Positions 38,234 through 46,874 of a stretch of DNA of 64,000 bases are shown here, in pieces; within the stretch, counting starts at the first letter, position 1; every line of letters starts with the position of its first letter. The notes under the pieces are model-generated. The model saw nothing but the letters and a program-made list of their open reading frames with translations. It made no database searches and was not told the DNA's origin. This DNA is from Streptomyces brasiliensis (GTDB taxonomy: Bacteria; Actinomycetota; Actinomycetes; Streptomycetales; Streptomycetaceae). The stretch spans positions 124,001 to 188,000 of the forward strand of contig NZ_BMQA01000013.1 in the NCBI RefSeq assembly GCF_014647875.1, in the 5' to 3' direction. The position numbers were made by a program, and so were the translations under genes.

Positions 38234-38330
38234 GGGGACTCCTTGGTGAGGAGTGCTGTGTGACGGCGAAACGTGGGGGTGTGGGGCCTGCATGGGGGGA
38301 GCCCGCTGGAACGGTGTGCGCGTGCGCCCG

Positions 38331-39518
38331 CTAGAACTTGGGCAGCGCGGGCGCGCTGGTCAGAGCCTGCGGATGGTGGAACGTGAACTCGGCGTCTCCC
38401 TTCGTGCGGTACAGCTCCGCGTAGCGCTCGACCCGGTCGCGGTCGAGTTCGACGCCGAGTCCGGGGCCGTCCGGCACGGGCAGGTGGCCGGACCGGTAGT
38501 TCTCGGCGCCGCCGCCGAACCCGACGGTGATGTCGTCGGTGAGCAGGGCGCCGTAAGCCTGGTTCGCGTGGCGGAAGTTGGGGGTGGCGGCGATGACATG
38601 CGTCGCCGCGGCGAGTGCCACGCCGAGTTCACCGAGGCTGTGCTTGAGCACGGTCATGCCGGCAGCCGCCGCGATGCCCGCGGACCGCTTCAGGTTGAGC
38701 AGACCGCCGTCCATCTGGTTGTCCACCGAGAGCACGTCGGCGGCCCCGTGCTGGATCACCGACAGCTGGTCGTAGCGGGTCCAGGACGCCTCGTTGGCGA
38801 GCAGCGGGGTGTCGATACGGCCGCGTACGTACGCCATCTGCGTCAGGTTCCGGCCCGAGACGGGCTGCTCGACGAGTTCGAGGCCGTACTCCTCCATCGC
38901 GCGGACGGCGCGTATCGCGGCACCCGCCGACCACGCCTCGTTGGCGTCGGCCCGGATGCTCATGTCCGGCCCCGCGCCCTCGCGCAGGGCGGCGACGCGT
39001 GCGACGTCGGTCTCGATCCGCTCCGAGCCGACCTTGAGGTAGCAGGTGCGGAAGCCGGCCGCCGCGGCCCGCCTGCCCTCGTCGGCGACGGCGTCGATGT
39101 CGGGGGAGGCGACGTAGTAGAAGTACTCGACGCTGTCGCGGAACCGGCCGCCGAAGAGGTTGACCAGGGGCTGGCCGCTCGCCTTGCCGACGATGTCCCA
39201 GCAGGCGGTCTCGACGGCGGCGATGGCGGGGCTGGTCGCCTTCACGTGGTGCCAGGTGCCCACGACGTCGATGCGCTGGACGAGCCGCTCGACACGGAAC
39301 GGGTCGGCGCCCACGACAAGGCCCTTGAGGCTGTCGAGGACGCTCAGCACGATCCCGGTGGAGGGATAGGTCGCACATTCGCCGAGACCCACGAGGCCCT
39401 CGTCGGTCTCCAGTTCCACGAGCACGCTGACCATGCCGCTGCGGCGGCCGAAGGCCCAGGTCTCGATGGTGCGGTAGGGAACCGCGACGGGGGTGGCGCG
39501 GATGGCGGTGATGCGCAT
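38331..39518 (-). CDS. Enolase-superfamily (MR/MLE) enzyme of catabolic island
   Basis: The 395-residue protein has the MR/MLE capping domain (MRITAIRATPVAVPYRTIET) and barrel. Motifs are TCYLKVGSERIETDV (Lys), MSIRADANEAW (metal Asp), LELVEQPVSGRNLT (metal Glu), PLLANEASW (metal Glu) and MTVLKHSLGELG (Lys/His region). It probably racemises or dehydrates a carboxylate. It lies 97 bp upstream of the racemase-like gene and 49 bp downstream of the M24 gene, so one operon is likely. Start ATG 39518 follows CGGAGA. Confidence 0.88.
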   Translation of the reverse strand: MRITAIRATPVAVPYRTIETWAFGRRSGMVSVLVELETDEGLVGLGECATYPSTGIVLSVLDSLKGLVVGADPFRVERLVQRIDVVGTWHHVKATSPAIAAVETACWDIVGKASGQPLVNLFGGRFRDSVEYFYYVASPDIDAVADEGRRAAAAGFRTCYLKVGSERIETDVARVAALREGAGPDMSIRADANEAWSAGAAIRAVRAMEEYGLELVEQPVSGRNLTQMAYVRGRIDTPLLANEASWTRYDQLSVIQHGAADVLSVDNQMDGGLLNLKRSAGIAAAAGMTVLKHSLGELGVALAAATHVIAATPNFRHANQAYGALLTDDITVGFGGGAENYRSGHLPVPDGPGLGVELDRDRVERYAELYRTKGDAEFTFHHPQALTSAPALPKF

Positions 39519-39567
39519 CTGGGTCTCCGTGGGCTCGTGGTGGACGTGTCCGGGGCAGGGGAGCCGG

Positions 39568-40782
39568 TCACGGGGAGCGGGCCGGCCGGTCCGGGGCGGC
39601 TGGGGCGACGACGAGCTCGCGTGGGGTCCTGGTCAGCAGCCTGCATCCGTCCTCGGTGACCACCGCGGTGTCGGACACCACGTGCGAGACCGGCGAGGTC
39701 ACCCACGACATGAGGTGGAAGACCATGCCCGCGCGCACCACGGTGCCGCCGTCCGCGCGGATGCCGAGCACGTCGCCGCCGCCCACCCAGCTCGGCGAGA
39801 AGCCGATCCCGGTCAGATAGCCGCAGTGGTGTCTTCGCTGCCGTACGCCGGTGGCCTCGGCGACGGTGTCCTCCCAGGCGGCGTACACCTCACGGGTGAA
39901 CGCGCCGGGGACCAGAGCGGCGCGCGCCGCCTCCTGGCCGGCCCGCGCCGCCTCGGCCGCCGGCTCGGCGCCGGGGGCGGCCTCGCCGCAGTGGACGACG
40001 CGGCTCATCGGCGCGTGGTAGCGGCGCACGCAGCCCGACAGCTCGACGAAGAGGGCCTCGCCGTGCCGCAGGACGTGGTCCGACCAGGTGACGTGCTCCT
40101 GCGGGAGACGTGCGACCGAGCGGATCAGCGGCACGAATCCGGGCGGCTCGCCGCCGGCCTCGATCATCGCCTGGTGGGTCCTGGCCGCAACGGTGCGCTC
40201 GTTGACGCCGGGCGCGGCGGTCGCCAGAGCCGTCCGCATGGCCACGTCGGAGACCTCGGCGGCCTGTCGGACGCAGTCGAGTTCGGCGTCCGTCTTGATC
40301 ATGCGCAGGGCTGCCGGCAGCGCGGAGCAGTCGGTCCAGACGAGGTCCGGCGTCATCGCGCGCATCCGGTGGAGCAGGGCGGGCGGCAGGAACATGGACT
40401 GTTCCTCCACGCCGACACGGGAGCCGGGCGGCGTGCTGTCGAGGAGCGTGCGCGCCGCCACCTCGGCCGGGTCCTCGCCGTCCGTGTAGGCGGCGTGGCG
40501 CACATGCGGGACCTGGGCGCGCAGCGTGTGCTCCTCCATCTGCCGGGCGATGAGTACCGGGGGCCCGGCCACCGGCACGACGAGCAGGGTGAGGGCGAAG
40601 TACCCAAGGTGATCCAGACCGGTCTGGTGGTAGATGCTCTCGGGCCCGGCGAGCACCACGGCCGCCAGGCCGCGCTCGCGCATGGCGTCGCGCAGGGCGG
40701 CCACCCTGCTCGCGTACGCGTGGCTGTCGAGGCGTGCCACAGCCGCGGTGACCTCGGCCGCTGCCGGAGTTTCGGTGCTCAC
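39568..40782 (-). CDS. M24-family hydrolase resembling ectoine hydrolase
   Basis: The 404-residue protein has the creatinase N-terminal domain (YASRVAALRDAMRERGLAAV, GPESIYHQTGLDHLGYFAL) and a pita-bread C-terminal domain (DAELDCVRQAAEVSDVAMR, LFVELSGCVRRYHAPMSR, HHCGYLTGIGFSPSWVGGG, GMVFHLMSWV). The FVELSG..RYHAPMSR and GYLTGIGFSPSWVG signatures are like ectoine hydrolase (DoeA/EutD) rather than Xaa-Pro peptidases, and the usual Asp metal ligands are changed. It begins a minus-strand operon divergent from a LysR gene. GTG 40782 has no visible ribosome site and may be leaderless. Ectoine itself is not proven as substrate. Confidence 0.8.
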   Translation of the reverse strand: MSTETPAAAEVTAAVARLDSHAYASRVAALRDAMRERGLAAVVLAGPESIYHQTGLDHLGYFALTLLVVPVAGPPVLIARQMEEHTLRAQVPHVRHAAYTDGEDPAEVAARTLLDSTPPGSRVGVEEQSMFLPPALLHRMRAMTPDLVWTDCSALPAALRMIKTDAELDCVRQAAEVSDVAMRTALATAAPGVNERTVAARTHQAMIEAGGEPPGFVPLIRSVARLPQEHVTWSDHVLRHGEALFVELSGCVRRYHAPMSRVVHCGEAAPGAEPAAEAARAGQEAARAALVPGAFTREVYAAWEDTVAEATGVRQRRHHCGYLTGIGFSPSWVGGGDVLGIRADGGTVVRAGMVFHLMSWVTSPVSHVVSDTAVVTEDGCRLLTRTPRELVVAPAAPDRPARSP

Positions 40783-40855
40783 GTGCGCCAGTGTGAGGTC
40801 CGCCGCGATCGCAGGACCAGCAAGGATTTCCCACGGATGCCGTTAGTGTTTCTAC

Positions 40856-41761
40856 ATGTTCGAAGTACGGCGGCTCAGACTGCTCAGAGAGCTTGCCGCG
40901 CATGGAACGGTTGCCGCCGCCGCGGAGGCATGCGCGCTCACCCCGTCGGCCGTCTCGCAGCAGTTGTCGCTGCTCGAGCGGGAGGCCCGCACCCCCCTGT
41001 TCGTCCGCGACGGCAGGCGGCTGCTGCTGACCGAGGCCGCGAAGGTGCTGGTCGCGCACACCGAGATCATCCTGGCCCAGCTGGAGCGGGCCCGCGCCGA
41101 GGTGTCGGCGCTCGAGAACCGGGTGCAGGGCACGGTACGCCTCGCGGCGTTCCCGAGCGCGGCCAGCGCGCTCGCCGCGCCCGCCATCGCCGCCTGCCAG
41201 GCGTACCACCCGGACCTGAACGTGGAGTTGATCGAGGAGGAGCCGGCGCAGAGCCTGGTCGACCTGCGCATGCGCCGAACCGACGTCGCGCTCGTGTACG
41301 AGTACAACCTGCTGCCGCGGCTGCCGCAGTCGGGCGTCGAACTGGAGGCCGTGATCCAGGAGCCGCTGCTGCTGGCCCTGCCGCGCGGGCACACCCGGGG
41401 CGAGACCGAGGGCGCGTACACCATGGAGGCGCTGCGCGAAGAACGCTGGATCGCGCCACGCCGCGACGACTCGCTGCGTACCGTGCTGGAGCGGGTCTGC
41501 GCGAGCGCGGGCTTCGATCCACGGCTCGACTACACCAGCGACGACTACTCGGTGGTGCTCGCGCTCGTGCAGGCGGGCCTCGGCGTATCACTCGTGCCGC
41601 GCCTCGTGGTGGAGCAGCTGTCCGCGGATGTGACGCTGCGCCCGGTGGAGAACCTTCGGCTGACCCGCACCGTCTCCATCGCGAAGCGGGCGGGCAGCGC
41701 GGCCGACCCTGTCATCAACGCGCTGGTCCTGGGGCTGCGGCGGGCGGCCCGGCAGGGCTGA
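40856..41761 (+). CDS. LysR family regulator of catabolic island
   Basis: The 301-residue protein has the N-terminal HTH (FEVRRLRLLRELAAHGTVAAAAEACALTPSAVSQQLSLLE) and a periplasmic-binding-like effector domain (GTVRLAAFPSAASALAAPAI, DVALVYEYNLLPRLP, ALVQAGLGVSLVPRLVV). It is divergent from the M24 hydrolase, with 73 bp between, as expected for a regulator of that operon. No ribosome site is seen before ATG 40856, so the mRNA may be leaderless. Confidence 0.9.
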   Translation: MFEVRRLRLLRELAAHGTVAAAAEACALTPSAVSQQLSLLEREARTPLFVRDGRRLLLTEAAKVLVAHTEIILAQLERARAEVSALENRVQGTVRLAAFPSAASALAAPAIAACQAYHPDLNVELIEEEPAQSLVDLRMRRTDVALVYEYNLLPRLPQSGVELEAVIQEPLLLALPRGHTRGETEGAYTMEALREERWIAPRRDDSLRTVLERVCASAGFDPRLDYTSDDYSVVLALVQAGLGVSLVPRLVVEQLSADVTLRPVENLRLTRTVSIAKRAGSAADPVINALVLGLRRAARQG

Positions 41762-41833
41762 GGACTGCGGACTCTCCTCGAAGTCGCCCGGCCGGCCGCC
41801 GAGTTGAGCGACGGAGCGGGGGTGTTACGGCGG

Positions 41834-43102
41834 TCAGCCCAGGACGTCCGCCACCGCCCCGGACCACAGACCCAGGCCCTGGCGCACCTGCTCGGCGGTG
41901 ACCACCAGCGGGGGGATCATGCGGACGACCTGGCCCTGGGCGCCGCAGGTGAGCAGCAGCAGCCCGCGCAGGCCGGCGGCGGCCTGCACCTGGGCCGCGG
42001 TCTCGCCGTCCGGGCGGCCGTCCGCGGTGACGAACTCGGTGCCGGCCATCAGGCCGAGACCGCGCACGTCCCCGATGCCCCGGGTGGCGTCCGGCGTGTA
42101 GCGGGAGGCGACCGCACGCAGGCCGGAGAGGAGTTCGGCGCCGCGCTCGGCGGCGTTCTCGACCAGTTTCTCGTCCTGGATGACCTCGAGGGTGGCGATC
42201 GCGGCCGCGCACGCGACCGCGTTGCCGCCGTACGTCCCGCCTTGCGAGCCGGGCCACGCCTTGGCCATGAGCTCGGTGGGCGCGGCGATGGCTGACAGCG
42301 GGAAACCGCTGGCCAGACCCTTGGCGGTGACGACGATGTCGGGACGCCCGTCGAAGTGGTCGTGGCCCCAGAACCGTCCGGTGCGGCCGAAGCCGGTCTG
42401 CACCTCGTCGACGATCAGCAGGATGCCGTGCCGGCCGGCCCGCTCCCGCAGGCCGCGCAGGAACGCCGTGTTGGCCGGAACGTAGCCGCCCTCACCGAGT
42501 ACGGGTTCGACGATGAACGCCGCCGTGTCGGCCGGTGCGGTGACGGTCGCGAGCAGCTGGTCCAGCTCGCGCAGCGCGAACTCGGTGGCGGTCGCCTCGT
42601 CCCAGCCGTAGTGGAAGGCGTTCGGGAACGGCGCGATCGCCACGCCCGGCATCAGCGGACCGAAGCCCGAGCGGAACTTGGTCGCCGAGGTGGTCAGCGA
42701 CGCCGCGCCGATCGTACGGCCGTGGAACGACCCCTGGAACACCACGATGTTGGGTCGCGCGGTGGCCTGCCGGGCCAGCCGCATGGCGGCCTCCACCGCC
42801 TCGCTGCCGGAGTTGACGAAGAACAGCGAGTCCAGGCCCTCGGGCAGCACCTCGCCGAGCCGTTCGGTGAGCGAGAGCAGCGGCCGGTGCAGCACCGTCG
42901 TGTACTGCCCGTGGATCAGCGTGGCCACCTGGCGCTGGGCGGCCTCCACCACGCGCGGGTGGCAGTGGCCGGTGCTGGTGACACCGATACCGGCGGTGAA
43001 GTCGAGGTGGGCGCGGCCGTCCTCGTCGTACACGTGGACGCCCTCGGCCCGGGCGGCGATCACCGGGGTGGCCTGCTTGAGGGCGGGGGAGAGCTGGCTC
43101 AT
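41834..43102 (-). CDS. Class III (4-aminobutyrate-type) aminotransferase
   Basis: The 422-residue PLP enzyme has FTAGIGVTSTGHCHP, SEAVEAAMRLARQAT, SFHGRTIGAASLTTS, ILLIVDEVQTGFGRTG with the PLP-pocket Asp, and VTAKGLASGFP with the Schiff-base Lys at residue 261. The family includes GABA and 2,4-diaminobutyrate transaminases, which make a semialdehyde. It is divergent from the semialdehyde dehydrogenase at 43262, whose activity would fit the next step. The shared promoter region carries GntR-type sites. Confidence 0.9.
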   Translation of the reverse strand: MSQLSPALKQATPVIAARAEGVHVYDEDGRAHLDFTAGIGVTSTGHCHPRVVEAAQRQVATLIHGQYTTVLHRPLLSLTERLGEVLPEGLDSLFFVNSGSEAVEAAMRLARQATARPNIVVFQGSFHGRTIGAASLTTSATKFRSGFGPLMPGVAIAPFPNAFHYGWDEATATEFALRELDQLLATVTAPADTAAFIVEPVLGEGGYVPANTAFLRGLRERAGRHGILLIVDEVQTGFGRTGRFWGHDHFDGRPDIVVTAKGLASGFPLSAIAAPTELMAKAWPGSQGGTYGGNAVACAAAIATLEVIQDEKLVENAAERGAELLSGLRAVASRYTPDATRGIGDVRGLGLMAGTEFVTADGRPDGETAAQVQAAAGLRGLLLLTCGAQGQVVRMIPPLVVTAEQVRQGLGLWSGAVADVLG

Positions 43103-43129
43103 GGTCGGCTCCTTCGGGATCGAAGAGGA

Positions 43130-43154
43130 TTGTTGATCGTAGGATTGTCAACAA
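43130..43154. promoter_or_regulatory. GntR/FCD-type operator in aminotransferase-dehydrogenase promoter
   Basis: ATTGTCAACAA (43144-43154) carries the TNGT-N(0-3)-ACNA core of FadR/FCD-type GntR operators. TTGTTGA at 43130-43136 and TCAACAA at 43148-43154 form an inverted repeat. The same GTAGGATTGTCAACAA string recurs before the gene at 48065. Confidence 0.65.
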
Positions 43155-43170
43155 CCTGCATGCATGCAAG

Positions 43171-43194
43171 CATGGACAACGGCCGTTGTCCATG
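43171..43194. promoter_or_regulatory. Perfect 24-bp palindrome
   Basis: Positions 43171-43194 form a perfect 24-bp palindrome centred on ACAACGGCCGTTGT, directly upstream of the dehydrogenase. Adjacent TGCATGCATGCA (43157-43168) is also palindromic. It could be a second regulator site or a cruciform in this 160-bp promoter region. Confidence 0.6.
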
Positions 43195-43261
43195 TCCCCG
43201 TCCGATCCGGGAAGCCGGAAAGCACGCACGGGAAACCGCCCAGAGCACAGGGGGTTGCACA

Positions 43262-44734
43262 GTGACCACACAGGCCGAACACGAGCGGGCGGTGGTGGAC
43301 GCCGTCCCCACGGGCCTTTTTATCGGCGGCCGTTGGCGGCCCGCCGCCTCCGGAGCCGTCTTCGAGGTCGAGGACCCGTCCGTCGCCCGGCCGCTGCGTA
43401 CGGTGGCCGACGCCGATGCCGCCGACGCCCTCGACGCACTGTCCGCCGCCCACGCCGCGCAGGAGTCCTGGGCCGCCCATCCGCCACGGGAGCGCGGCGA
43501 GATCCTGCGCCGGTCCTACGAGTTGATCCACACGCGCATCGACGACCTCGCCCTCCTGATGACCCTGGAGATGGGCAAGCCACTGGCGGAGGCACGCGGG
43601 GAGGTCGCCTACGCCGCCGAGTTCTTCCGCTGGTTCGCGGAGGAGGCCGTACGCATCGACGGTGGCTACGCGGTCTCACCGGACGGCAAGGACCGGCTGC
43701 TGGTGATGCGCCGCCCGGTCGGCCCCGCCCTGCTGATCACGCCCTGGAACTTCCCGCTCGCCATGGGCACCCGCAAGATCGGGCCCGCGGTCGCGGCCGG
43801 CTGCACCATGATCGTCAAACCGGCGGAGCAGACCCCGCTGTCCATGCTGATGCTCGCCGGCATCATGGCCGAGGCCGGGCTGCCCGACGGTGTGCTCAAC
43901 GTCATCACCACCAGCCGCCCCGGCGCGGTGGTCGAACCGCTCATGCGGGACGGCCGGGTGCGCAAGGTGTCCTTCACCGGGTCCACGGCCGTCGGGCGGC
44001 TGCTGATCGCCCAGAGCGCCCAGGAGGTACTGCGGGTGTCGCTGGAACTCGGCGGCAACGCCCCGTTCATCGTCTGCGAGGACGCCGACCTGGACGCGGC
44101 CGTCGACGGCGCCGTACAGGCCAAGATGCGCAACATCGGTGAGGCGTGCACCGCCGCCAACCGCCTGTACGTGCACGCGGGCGTGGCCGACGAGTTCGCG
44201 CGGCGGCTCGCCCGGCGCATGGGCGGCATGGCCGTCGGGCGCGGCACCGAGCCCGGCGTCGAGGTCGGGCCGCTGATCGACGAGGACGGCCGCGGCAAGG
44301 TCCGCGAACTCGTCGGCCAGGCCCTCGACGGCGGTGCCAAGGCACTGACCGGCGCCGAGTCCCCGCCGGGCGAGGGCTACTACTACGCGCCCACCGTGCT
44401 CGTGGACGTCCCCGCCGACGCCGCGCTGCTGCACGAGGAGATCTTCGGACCCGTGGCGCCCGTCATCGCCTTCGACGACGAGGACGAGGTGATCGCGGCC
44501 GCCAATGCCACGCCGTACGGCCTCGTCTCGTACCTCTTCACGGAGAACCTGCGGCGCGCCTTCAGGATCTCCGAACGGCTGGACACCGGGATGATCGGCC
44601 TGAACAAGGGGGTCGTCTCCAACCCCGCCGCCCCGTTCGGCGGCGTCAAACAGTCCGGGCTCGGCCGCGAGGGCGGCCGGGCGGGAGTCGAGGAGTTCTT
44701 GGAGACCCGCTACCTGGCGATGCCGTCGCCCTGA
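43262..44734 (+). CDS. NAD(P)-dependent semialdehyde dehydrogenase (GabD-like)
   Basis: The 490-residue protein has all ALDH landmarks: LLITPWNFPLAMGTRKIGPA, CTMIVKPAEQTPLS, VRKVSFTGSTAVGRLL, catalytic Glu262 in LELGGNAP and catalytic Cys296 in NIGEACTAANR. The C-terminal NPAAPFGGVKQSGLGREGG is typical of succinate-semialdehyde dehydrogenases. GTG 43262 follows ACAGGGGGTTGCACA. It likely oxidises the semialdehyde made by the divergent aminotransferase. A hairpin and then the DUF3830 gene follow on the same strand. Confidence 0.92.
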   Translation: MTTQAEHERAVVDAVPTGLFIGGRWRPAASGAVFEVEDPSVARPLRTVADADAADALDALSAAHAAQESWAAHPPRERGEILRRSYELIHTRIDDLALLMTLEMGKPLAEARGEVAYAAEFFRWFAEEAVRIDGGYAVSPDGKDRLLVMRRPVGPALLITPWNFPLAMGTRKIGPAVAAGCTMIVKPAEQTPLSMLMLAGIMAEAGLPDGVLNVITTSRPGAVVEPLMRDGRVRKVSFTGSTAVGRLLIAQSAQEVLRVSLELGGNAPFIVCEDADLDAAVDGAVQAKMRNIGEACTAANRLYVHAGVADEFARRLARRMGGMAVGRGTEPGVEVGPLIDEDGRGKVRELVGQALDGGAKALTGAESPPGEGYYYAPTVLVDVPADAALLHEEIFGPVAPVIAFDDEDEVIAAANATPYGLVSYLFTENLRRAFRISERLDTGMIGLNKGVVSNPAAPFGGVKQSGLGREGGRAGVEEFLETRYLAMPSP

Positions 44735-44741
44735 CGTCCCC

Positions 44742-44771
44742 GGTGGCCGGACCGCGGCACTCCCGGCCACC
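44742..44771. terminator. Hairpin between dehydrogenase and DUF3830 genes
   Basis: GGTGGCCGG (44742-44750) pairs perfectly with CCGGCCACC (44763-44771). It may attenuate transcription into the DUF3830 gene. Confidence 0.4.
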
Positions 44772-44856
44772 ACCGGACGGCCCACCGAGGACGAGCAAGC
44801 GCACACGACCGAGCAACGGGACCGGCCCGCAGGCCGGGGAACGGAGAGCGTGGCCC

Positions 44857-45354
44857 ATGGACCGCCACATCGAGATCGCGCTGGAGAAGCGCGGCGTCAG
44901 CTGTGTCGCCAAGCTCCTGGACGACCGGGCGCCGCGCACCTGCGCGGCCGTCTGGAACGCCCTGCCGCTGGGCAAGGACGTCTTCCACGGCAAGTACGCG
45001 CGCAACGAGATCTACACGCTGGTCCCGGCGTTCGCGCCCGAGGAGCCGGGCACGGAGAACCCGACGATCACGCCCATCCCCGGCGACGTCGCCTATTTCA
45101 CCTTCGACAACTGGCAGTTGAACACCAGCTCGCACGGCTACGCCCAGGGCGGGCGGCCCCAGGCGGCGGAGCGCATCGTCGACCTCGCCGTCTTCTACGA
45201 GCGCAACAACCTGCTGCTCAATCCGGACACCGGCTTCGTGCCCGCCAACATCTTCGCCACGATCGTCGACGGCCTCGACCGCATGGCGGAGGCGGCGCAG
45301 GACCTGTGGCTGTCGGGCGTGATCGGCGAGTCACTGACCTTCCGGCGGGCTTGA
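44857..45354 (+). CDS. DUF3830 family (cyclophilin-like) protein
   Basis: The 165-residue protein matches DUF3830: IEIALEKRGVSCVAKLLDDRAPRTCAAVW, then a cyclophilin-like beta-barrel with NEIYTLVPAFAPEEPGTENP, TITPIPGDVAYFTFDNWQL and a C-terminal helix. The family is often coded beside hydrolases and transporters in amino-acid or hydantoin catabolism, but no function is proven. ATG 44857 follows ACGGAG. It shares the strand and probably the transcript of the dehydrogenase. Its conserved presence here is a clue to the pathway. Confidence 0.8.
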   Translation: MDRHIEIALEKRGVSCVAKLLDDRAPRTCAAVWNALPLGKDVFHGKYARNEIYTLVPAFAPEEPGTENPTITPIPGDVAYFTFDNWQLNTSSHGYAQGGRPQAAERIVDLAVFYERNNLLLNPDTGFVPANIFATIVDGLDRMAEAAQDLWLSGVIGESLTFRRA

Positions 45355-45361
45355 CCCGGAC

Positions 45362-45397
45362 GACGCGGGCTGCGGCGGGGCGGCCGCAACCCGCGTC
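45362..45397. terminator. Bidirectional terminator hairpin
   Basis: GACGCGGGCTGCGG pairs with CCGCAACCCGCGTC at 13 of 14 positions between the convergent DUF3830 and amidase genes, with TTTCT after it on the plus strand. Confidence 0.75.
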
Positions 45398-45401
45398 TTT
45401 C

Positions 45402-46874
45402 TCAGGCGCGCGGGGTCACCGGCGCCGCCGAGACGGTGCCCTCGGCCGCCAGCGCCTCGAACAGCGCGTGCGACGCGCGCAGGACCAGTCCGTCCCGGTG
45501 CCGTGCCGCGACCAGTTGCACACCCACCGGCAGTCCGTCGGCGGCGACTCCGCACGGCACACTGGCCGCCGGCTGCTGCGTGAGATTGAACGGGTACGTG
45601 AAGGGTGTCCAGCCCGTCCACCGGGTCAGGCCGCCGGCAGGCGGGACCTCGTGGCCCGCCTCGAAGGCGGTGCCCGGCAGAACGGGCGTGACCAGCAGGT
45701 CGTATGTGCGGTGGAACCGGCCCATGAGCACGCCGAGCGCCATCCGCACGTCGACGGCGCCCAGATAGTCCAGCGCACTCATCGACGCGCCCTGACGGCA
45801 CACCTCCTGCAGCCCGGGGTCGAGTTGCTCGAACCGCTCCGGACTCAGGTGCTCCACGACCTTGGCGGCGCCCGAGAACCACAGCGTGTGGTACGCCTCG
45901 ACGGGATCGGTGAAGCCGGGCTCCGCCTCCTCCACCTCGGCTCCGAGACCGGCCAGCACGTCGACCGCGTGCCGCACGCGCGCGGCGACTTCCGGGTCGA
46001 CGGGCGCGCCCGCGAGGGTCGGGCTGTACGCGACGCGCAGCCCGCGCACGCCCTCGTCCAACTCGGCGCGGAAATCCCCCTCCTGCGGCGGCAGTGCGGA
46101 CCAGTCGCGGTCGTCGGCCCCGCACAGCACGTCCATCATCAGCGCCGCGTCCGTGACCGTACGGCTCATGGGTCCGGCGTGCGCGAGCGTGCCGAAGGGG
46201 CTCGCCGGGTAGAGCGGAATCCTCCCGTACGTGGGCTTGAGCCCGAAGATCCCGCAGAAGGCGGCGGGGATACGGACCGAGCCCCCGCCGTCGGTGCCCA
46301 CGGAGAGTGGTGCGAGGCCGGCCCCGACCGCTGCCGCGCTGCCCCCGCTCGACCCGCCGGACGTACGCGCCACGTCCCACGGGTTGCGGGTGACGCCGGT
46401 GCGCGGGCTGTCGGTGACCCCCTTCCAGCCGAACTCCGGAGTCGTCGTCTTCCCGACGAGGACCGCGCCGTGCTCGCGCAGTCGCGCCACCGACGGGGCG
46501 TCCTGATCGCAGGGGGCGCCGGGGTCCGTGCTCAAAGAACCACGGAGTGTGGGCCAACCCCTGGTCAGCAGAAGGTCCTTGACGGACACCGGCACCCCGT
46601 CGAGGAGGCCGCACGGCTCGCCCCGCCGCCAGCGTTCCGCGGAGGCGGCGGCGTCGCGACGGGCCGACTCGGGATCGACCAGGCAGTACGCGTTCACCAG
46701 GGGGTCGAGCCGCTCGATGCGCGCCAGTACGGCGTCGGCGACCTCGACGGGCGAGAGGCTTCCGTCCCGGTAGCCCGCGACGAGGTCGGTGGCGGTGCGC
46801 GCACACAGGTCGTCGTGTACGGCGTCCCGCTCCTGGTGCCCGGCGCCCGCGGCACGGTCGGTGGGTGCGGTCAT
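45402..46874 (-). CDS. Amidase signature-family enzyme
   Basis: The 490-residue protein has the amidase signature. Catalytic Lys99 lies in GVPVSVKDLLLTRGWPT, and the Ser-Ser region in TSGGSSGGSAAAVGAGLAPL is followed by GTDGGGSVRIPAAFCGIFGLKP. It hydrolyses C-N bonds of amides, for example an N-acyl or carboxamide group. Its start overlaps the stop of the D-2-hydroxyacid dehydrogenase (ATGA), so they are translationally coupled. In the pathway it could remove an acyl or amide group from an intermediate. Confidence 0.9.
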   Translation of the reverse strand: MTAPTDRAAGAGHQERDAVHDDLCARTATDLVAGYRDGSLSPVEVADAVLARIERLDPLVNAYCLVDPESARRDAAASAERWRRGEPCGLLDGVPVSVKDLLLTRGWPTLRGSLSTDPGAPCDQDAPSVARLREHGAVLVGKTTTPEFGWKGVTDSPRTGVTRNPWDVARTSGGSSGGSAAAVGAGLAPLSVGTDGGGSVRIPAAFCGIFGLKPTYGRIPLYPASPFGTLAHAGPMSRTVTDAALMMDVLCGADDRDWSALPPQEGDFRAELDEGVRGLRVAYSPTLAGAPVDPEVAARVRHAVDVLAGLGAEVEEAEPGFTDPVEAYHTLWFSGAAKVVEHLSPERFEQLDPGLQEVCRQGASMSALDYLGAVDVRMALGVLMGRFHRTYDLLVTPVLPGTAFEAGHEVPPAGGLTRWTGWTPFTYPFNLTQQPAASVPCGVAADGLPVGVQLVAARHRDGLVLRASHALFEALAAEGTVSAAPVTPRA

